A program made the position numbers and the translations under genes. Below the pieces are notes generated by a model, which saw only the letters and a program-made list of their open reading frames with translations, was not told where the DNA came from and did not search any database. A stretch of DNA of 64,000 nt. Origin: Liolophura sinensis. Lineage: Eukaryota > Mollusca > Polyplacophora > Chitonida > Chitonidae. The stretch covers positions 16,811,127-16,875,126 of the forward strand of contig NC_088297.1 in NCBI RefSeq assembly GCF_032854445.1, in the 5' to 3' direction. Positions 58,210 to 64,000 of the stretch are shown piece by piece; the first letter of the stretch is position 1; every line of letters starts with the position of its first letter.

Positions 58210-59680
58210 ATAATCGGCCAGTATTTGTGACCACTTAGACACGTCGAGTTTTTCATTGTGTTTGTTTTGTCATTTTACACCAGAATGTTCCCACTTCACT
58301 TACACGACAATCACATTTATTACCGACTTATAACGTGCAGTGCAATTGCTAAACGTTCTGCTTCCAAGTGCACATACAGCCTGAACTCAAGACCACTTAA
58401 ACAGAGTTCTATAAAGTGCAACTGAATTCAGTAAATCTAAGTTTCTTGAATAGTTTTCATTAATTTTATTTATACTCAGTTGATTTAATCAGAATTGTTA
58501 ATAAAAAATCATTTTAATTAATCATTCACATCCTTTATATATTTCCTTTATGCTGTGATAATAGACGCAAAAATCTTCATTCTTATGGCAGCTGTGTGGC
58601 CAGATCACATTTGCTTCTTCATTTGTTATGCCCAATAAAACTTAACGATTTAATTATTAAAGTAATATCTAAATTATTCTAACCTGACAAGTGTGAGTAT
58701 GACCAACAGGCCGAGGACATTAAACGTTTTTCACATCATGAGTGTAAAACTGAAAAAGGAAACGATGACGTGTATTTTGTGGCTATCTTTGTCAATGTAG
58801 GGCTTTAACCCAGACCCAGTGAAATAAGTCATTTTTTAAATGCGGATTTCAAAACAAAAAAGTTAAAAGATAGTAAAGTGTAAAACATCATGCTATTCAA
58901 AATACTATACCCTTTAACGAAGAATATCTGATTTGGGCTACTAGCAAATTGAGCTAAGAAAAACAGTGAGAAAACCTATATTCGAAAAAAGAATCTCGTT
59001 GACGAAAAGCTGGATAACATGGAGGCGACGTTTTGAAACCATCGAACAAACCCTTGTGTACAAACCTTTGTGATTCCCGCTAAATCGTATTAACTCTTGA
59101 ATCCTTCCAAAACAGCACAATAAATGTGCTATGACAACGTTGTTTATATAGAACAGAGAGAATTATTTTTAAAAGAAAAATTGATGTTTTTGTTTATCTG
59201 AGCAAAAGATAATTATAAAACTGGAAAAAAGGTTGCAAACTCTGCATGAATGTTTTGCGTTACATGACCTGTGTGAGAATTTACACGCCTTAGTCAACAA
59301 ATCCACAGAGATCTGCTTTAAAACTATAGAAAAGAAAAGAGCTTTCTTTTCAACGTTTAAAAGCTCCTAAACGGCTTTATTTGTTGTTTTCTTTATTATT
59401 ACTGGATTACTAAAATGCACAATCCAATACATGTATAGCTGCTCTATCTACCTTCCGACACCCCAAATATTCAACATGATAAAACGGTTTAATTAACATT
59501 AAATATCCCATTTAATTCTTTATCTCGGCCTCTCTATGTTCCCATTCTTTAAAACACACCCAAACTCATTTCAAAGCAGATATTTGGTGTTTGCTGAATT
59601 CATTGTACTATATCGGAATAAATACTGTTGCTGTACAAACTGCTTAGGTTTTTACTGATCAACTTATGTTCATTCATGGG
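58210..59680. other. Intergenic, no gene seen
   Basis: AT-rich sequence upstream of the putative secreted gene. No TATA/Inr pair or exon that I can defend. Confidence 0.4.
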
Positions 59681-59683
59681 AGA

Positions 59684-60049
59684 ATGAGTGAGTGAGTGCT
59701 TGGGGTTTAACGTCGTACTCAACAATTTTTCAATCATATGACGACGAAGGAATCCTTAGGGTGCATGTACGTGTAATGTGCCTCCTTGTTGCAGGACGGA
59801 TTTCCACCGCTCTTTTATTTAGTGCTGCTTCACTGAGACGACTTACCGAAGGCAAGTAAGCTGCCCCACCCGAGCCATTATACTGATACGGGTCAACCAG
59901 TCGTTGCACTATCCCCTTCATGCTGAACGCCAGGCGAGGAAGTTACCACTTCCTCTTTTAAAGTCTTAGGTGTGACTCGATCAAAGAAGTGGTCCTGGAT
60001 CTATCAGTCCCGAAGAGGACGCTCTACCAACTGTGCTATCCGGGCCGGT
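59684..60049 (-). mobile_element. SINE family B, full length (copy 1)
   Basis: In plus-strand order: 'gagtgagtgagtgcttgggg', 'tcgtactcaacaatttttca', 'catatgacgacgaaggaatc', 'gcaggacggatttccaccgc' ... 'ctctaccaactgtgctatcc' and 'gggccggt'. Read on the minus strand, the element starts with a tRNA-like head (ccggcccggatagcacagtt, ggtagagcg) and ends in a short-repeat tail. About 366 bp. No clear target duplication. The minus ORF across it is not a gene. Confidence 0.92.
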
Positions 60050-60395
60050 GACGATTTGGAAGACGATTTAATTAGTTTTTTCTCTGCTCTAGACATATGA
60101 CACAAATTCGTTGAGACGGTAATCATATCGTTTTATAAAAAATCACTCAAAACACAAAATTTTGATTAATAATGGATGGCTGGCTGTATATATTTTATGT
60201 AAAAACGTACAGGTAAGTGTTATTTACCTGCTTTGTCAGCCCTATTTTTTTTTTCTGCTAATGTAACTGACAACAGCGAAGGTTTTGATCTAGCGAAATC
60301 AGCGTTGAATGAGATTAACGCATTTTACATGGAAGGTCACCGTAGACAATACGCCTAAACCTAGACTGTATGAATGGTTCATTTTTCCCTTACTA

Positions 60396-60654
60396 GGGGC
60401 CTCTGTGGCCTCCGTGGTAAGCGTGCCAATGAGACGCCCAGGAGCCTCATTAACACGGTCGCTGTGAGTACAACTCCAGCTCGTGCTGGTTTCCTCTCCG
60501 CCTGTACGTTGGAAGGTCTGGCCTCAACCTGCAGATGGTCTTGGGTTTCCCGTGGATTCTGCCTGGTTTCCACCCACCATAATGCTGGCCGCCGTCGTAT
60601 AAATGAAATATTCTTGAGTACGACGTAAAACACCAATCAAGTAAATAAATAAAT
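60396..60654 (+). mobile_element. SINE family A, full length
   Basis: 'ggggcctctgtggcctccgt', a shortened A-box region, 'cggtcgctgtgagtacaact', 'gccgccgtcgtataaatgaa' and 'gagtacgacgtaaaacacca' with an (aaat) tail. Confidence 0.92.
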
Positions 60655-60759
60655 ATGATCTCCCAAACTCCCAAAATGTTTGCCCTAATTAAGTTGATAC
60701 GTTGTGGTATGGAGGCATTTACTTGTGGAGTTTTACATACAATACCTGCTATCTTCACT

Positions 60760-60914
60760 CCAGCCGTACGTGGGAAGGTCTGCCAGCAACCTGCGGATGG
60801 TCGTGGGTTTCCCCCGGGCTCCGCCCGGATTCCACCCACCATAATGCTGGCCGCCGTCGTATAAGTGAAATATTCTTGAGTACGGCGTAAGACACCTATC
60901 AAATAAATAAATAC
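60760..60914 (+). mobile_element. SINE family A, 5'-truncated
   Basis: Starts 'ccagccgtacgtgggaaggt' and runs to 'gagtacggcgtaagacacct' and (aaat)n. Near consensus, so probably young; 105 bp from the preceding copy in the same orientation. Confidence 0.92.
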
Positions 60915-60919
60915 ATTAC

Positions 60920-61300
60920 ATACAATATATACAGCCAGTCATAAGTTAGTCAGCAAAATTTTGCGTTGTATGATTAACATCTCAACTAATTGTGTCATGT
61001 GTCTAGAGCAGTGAAAAAAGAAATTAAATCATCTTCATTATTCTTAAGCTGGCACTAATGATAAGTTTTTTATGGGACTGGTGTCATTATGCTGTGAAAA
61101 TTTGTAAACTTTCGTAAAAGCAATTCATATATATTTTAAGTGATACCAGGTACGACATAATACAAATACTTGGAATGCTTGCAATTCTTTAAAAATAAAC
61201 GTTGTACTTTACCTCTCCATTGCTTGGAACGTTATGTGCGCATACAGCAGATTTTACTAGCTTTACTATCTTTTTCTAACATGTCGAATATTGGCTTAAT
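60920..61300. other. Intergenic, no gene seen
   Basis: AT-rich spacer between SINEs. Nothing recognised. Confidence 0.45.
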
Positions 61301-61316
61301 CGAATTAATTGAAAAA

Positions 61317-61679
61317 GAGTGAGTGAGTGGTTGGGGTTTAACGTCGTACTCAACAATTTTTGAGTCATATGACGACGAAGGAATCTTTAGGGTGCATGTA
61401 TGTGTAATATGCCTCCTTGTAGCAGGACGGATTTCCACCGCTCTTTATTTAGTGCTGCTTCACTGAGAAGACTTACCGAGGGCAAGTAAGCTGCCCTACC
61501 CGAGCCATTATACTGATACGGGTCAACCAGTCGTTGCACTATCCCCTTCATGCTGAACGCCAAGCGAGGAAGTTACAACTTCCTCTTTTAAAGTCTTAGG
61601 TGTGACTCGATCAAGGATTGGTCCTGGATCTATCGGTCCCGAAGAGGACGCTCTACCAACTGTGCTATCCAGGCCGGTA
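61317..61679 (-). mobile_element. SINE family B, full length (copy 2) with 10-bp target duplications
   Basis: Same blocks as the copy at 59684, about 96 percent identical by eye. Flanked by perfect direct repeats 'aattgaaaaa' at 61307-61316 and 61680-61689, the signature of LINE-assisted insertion. The tRNA-like head is at the high-coordinate end. Confidence 0.95.
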
Positions 61680-61689
61680 AATTGAAAAA

Positions 61690-62080
61690 TAAGTAGGCCT
61701 AATAATTTTGTGCATGGAACATGTGCAATGTATTTATATTGACATGTTTCAGCAATTTACAAATTTGAAAACCTCTTATTATTTAGACGATATGTGCTTG
61801 TTTTTTACGCCGCATCCCCTTTTAATATTTATTTTTTAATTAAATAAAAAATTTGTATATATGTAAACATACATCTGCACAGTATGTTCCCAAAAACCTT
61901 GGTTTCTTTATACATATGCGGCAAATCTTAACATGTAGCCTACATATCCATGTACAAATCTTTTGTACATGTGTAAAAAAGTATTTACCTTCACTTCTGT
62001 ACGAAGAATTTCGATTGGTTGTTGGCTGATTGATCCAAGTCGATTAGTGGCTTTCGATGGCCCATTCACTCTCCAATGGC
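61690..62080. other. Intergenic, no gene seen
   Basis: AT-rich with no recognisable gene or repeat, leading into the minisatellite. Confidence 0.4.
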
Positions 62081-62891
62081 GACACACAGTTGGCCTCGCT
62101 GCATGAATTAAATTTAACGTTCGCTGAGCAAATCTGTCTAATTCTGTGTAATCTTGGACGCTTGAAAGCGTCCTCCTTGCTTCACTGTAAGTCTACGTCA
62201 GGGTCCAGTTGTTCAAAAGTGTTTAAAGACTTAAACCCGGTATTAACTTTAGCTCAGATGAAAGTACCATTTAGTTTTCATTAGGATGAAAACCTGTCTT
62301 AACGTTAATACACTGATCAGAGAAGATTTGTCAAATTCTGCGTAGTGTTTTACATTGGAGGCCCATGTGTTGGTTTCACTGTGGTTTTACCCTGGATGTC
62401 TTGTCTAGCTCTACGTAATCATGTACATTGAGAAACCTCGTACTTGCTTCACTGTGGCTTTAGTTCAGGTCTGTCTTATTCTGCGTAATCTTGTACATCG
62501 GACCCTTGTGCTGGTTTCACCGTGGCTTTCGACCAGGTCTGTCTAATTCTGTTTAATTTTGGACGATTATGCATCAGAAGATCAATCTAGTTCTGTGTAA
62601 TCCTGTTCACTGTGGGCTCTCGTGCTGGTTTTAATTGTGGCTTAACCACGAAGGTTTTGTGTATATCTGCGTATATTGTTCATTGGTTTCACTGTGGCTT
62701 AAGGTCTGAAGACCTGTCTATATCTGTGTATTATGGTCATCTGAAGGCCTCGAACTGGTTTCACTGTGGCTAAAGCTCAGAAGGCCTTCTATATCTGCGT
62801 ATCTTATTCATTTGGAAACTTGATACTGGTTTCACTGTGGTCAAAGCTCAGAAGGCCTGTCTATTTTTGCCTGTCTTGTCCCTGTGAAGAT

Positions 62892-62996
62892 CAGGGGCCA
62901 ATTTCATAAAGCTGCGTACATATACGGAATAAAATTACCGTACGGAAAATTTACGGTGTAAATTTTGCGTACGCAGCTTTATAAAATTGGCCCCTG
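62892..62996. mobile_element. 105-bp palindromic MITE
   Basis: The left arm 'caggggccaatttcataaag' plus 'ctgcgtac' is the inverse of the right arm 'gtacgcagctttataaaatt' plus 'ggcccctg' with one mismatch over 28 bp. The interior is also partly palindromic (accgtacggaaaatttacggt). Inserted in the minisatellite. Confidence 0.88.
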
Positions 62997-63236
62997 GTAC
63001 TGGTTTCACTGTGGGTTATGCTCAGATGGCCTATCTATATCAACGTATCTTGTTCACTTGGAGCCCCCGTACAGATTTCACTGTGGTTTAAACTGAGAAG
63101 GCCTGTCTTGTTCATTTGGGGGGCTCGTACTGGTTTCGCTGTGGCTAAGGCTCATAGGGTCCGTCTAATTATGCGTATCTTGTTCATTGGGACTGGTTTC
63201 ACTGTGGCTTAAACTAAAATGGTCTGTCTAATTCTG

Positions 63237-63386
63237 AGGAGGTCTGACAACAATCTGCGGATGGTCGTGGTTTTCCCCCGGGATCTGCCCGTTTTCCACC
63301 CACCATAATGTCGGCCGCCGTCGTATAAGTGAAATATTCTTGAGTATTCTTGCGTAAAACACTAATGAAATAAATAAATAAATAAA
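63237..63386 (+). mobile_element. SINE family A, 5'-truncated, with 8-bp target duplications
   Basis: Starts 'aggaggtctgacaacaatct' and runs to 'ttcttgcgtaaaacactaat' and (aaat)n. 'taattctg' occurs at both flanks (63229-63236 and 63387-63394). The tail has a local duplication 'gagtattcttg'. It lies inside the 72-bp array. Confidence 0.9.
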
Positions 63387-63501
63387 TAATTCTGCGTAAT
63401 TTTGTACACTAGGAGGTCTCGTACCTGCTTTAGATTAGGAGGGTTGCTAATTCTGCATAAACTTGGAGCTCTCGTGCTGGTTTCAGTGTGACTTTAAACG
63501 T

Positions 63502-63640
63502 GGGGCCAATTGCACCAAGCGATCGTAAGCCTTAGGTGGTTTTAAATTATTAACATTAGGATCATAGCCATAACTTACAATCGATTGCGCCTGGCGCGAA
63601 GGGACTGTAAGCTATGATAGCCGTAATTCAAACTTAATAA
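63502..63640. mobile_element. Fragment of a second 'ggggccaatt' MITE
   Basis: 'ggggccaattgcaccaagcg' and 'atcgtaagccttagg' open the element. 'cttacaatcgattgcgcctg' at about 63575-63594 is a partial inverse of 'gcgatcgtaag'. The far end is not clear, so length is uncertain. Confidence 0.5.
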
Positions 63641-63644
63641 TTAC

Positions 63645-64000
63645 AGTCTGGTAGACAATGACGTAAATACTCACAACTTCCCCAAAACTGACGTTATGTA
63701 CAAATACTTGCTTTAGCTAGCCTTAGGTAGACTGCTAGCTAGTAATTTTCGACTTAATTTGCAAGAATGTGCAACTGAATTGTCTTAAAAAGATGTTGCG
63801 AGAAGTTTTTGGACATTCTGTTGTTGTTAGTTTCTGAATCATTATGGTGTAGAACTCTTCTGAAAATGAAGGCTTGAAAACGTTATTGATTCGACCATTA
63901 TCCATTTTACACAGGCTACATTATTTTCTGGTCAACTTTGACGTACAATCACGATCTTAACTGCAAAATGTTACCATCACCTTGCAATTCCTTTGTTCCT
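63645..64000. other. Intergenic, no gene seen
   Basis: No exon or repeat recognised up to the window end. Confidence 0.35.

Larger units (their letters stand above)
62090..63490. repeat. ~72-bp minisatellite, interrupted by a MITE and a SINE
   Basis: About 16 diverged copies of a unit with the core 'tactggtttcactgtggctt', 'aagctcagaaggcctgtcta' and 'tctgcgtatcttgttcattt'. The array is broken at 62892-62996 and at 63237-63386 by inserted elements; unit fragments resume after each. Confidence 0.88.

Noticed and set aside
59990-60049. tRNA gene (ctctaccaactgtgctatcc, minus strand)
   Set aside because: It is the tRNA-like head of SINE family B and continues into the SINE body; it occurs identically at 61620-61679.
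60450-60902. 150-codon minus ORF
   Set aside because: Runs through two family A SINEs in the same orientation; no gene signals.

Overview
This is a eukaryotic, intron-rich, AT-rich window that looks like nuclear DNA of a marine mollusc. That placement is an inference. It rests on a small number of split genes with canonical GT-AG introns, a very high load of tRNA-derived SINEs, MITE-like foldback elements and minisatellites, and my recollection that the two main SINE types (3' ends reading 'gagtacggcgtaaaacacc...(aaat)n' and, on the other strand, 'gagtgagtg..ggggtttaacgtcg') are common in bivalves and gastropods. No bacterial, phage or organellar features are present. Almost all open reading frames are repeats, SINE bodies or chance.

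0.8-16 kb holds the clearest gene: an odd-skipped-related (Osr) zinc-finger gene on the minus strand. I place four coding exons: a short first exon with a SNAG-like start (15405-15489), a Pro/Ser-rich exon (5065-5442), an exon with the family's 'RPRF-FA-LA--AT' block just before the fingers (4201-4365), and the first zinc-finger exon (788-942). The exon with the remaining fingers should lie left of position 1. The first three join in matching phase. The finger exon carries a clear one-base frame disruption, and the RPRF exon has a TGA one base before its donor. Both look more like base-level assembly errors than decay, because the residues are otherwise highly conserved. Introns 1 and 3 hold minisatellites, including a precise 32-bp array with a CACGTG E-box in each unit just inside intron 1.

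16-47 kb is essentially gene-free. It holds many SINE copies (several as tail-to-tail inverted pairs), a 34-bp array (33.1 kb), a 24-bp array that makes a long spurious ORF (41 kb), and a few possible regulatory clusters (PBX/MEIS plus X-box near 24.5 kb, CRE/ETS at 23.1 kb).

47-58 kb contains weaker evidence for further minus-strand genes. There is one isolated first exon of a possible signal-anchor protein (47336-47530). There is also a possible secreted Cys-rich gene with a signal-peptide exon (58064-58204), a small helical exon (55672-55746) and an exon resembling a PCSK9-type C-terminal Cys module (54723-54906). A large foldback element sits 19 bp from the donor of that last exon. On the plus strand, 50.83-50.92 kb has three perfect heat-shock elements followed by a TATA box, a textbook heat-shock promoter layout with no recognisable coding sequence after it.

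59-64 kb is repeat-dominated: two copies of a second SINE family (one with a clean 10-bp target duplication), two adjacent SINEs of the first family, and a ~72-bp minisatellite interrupted by a short palindromic MITE and by a 5'-truncated SINE with its own target duplication.
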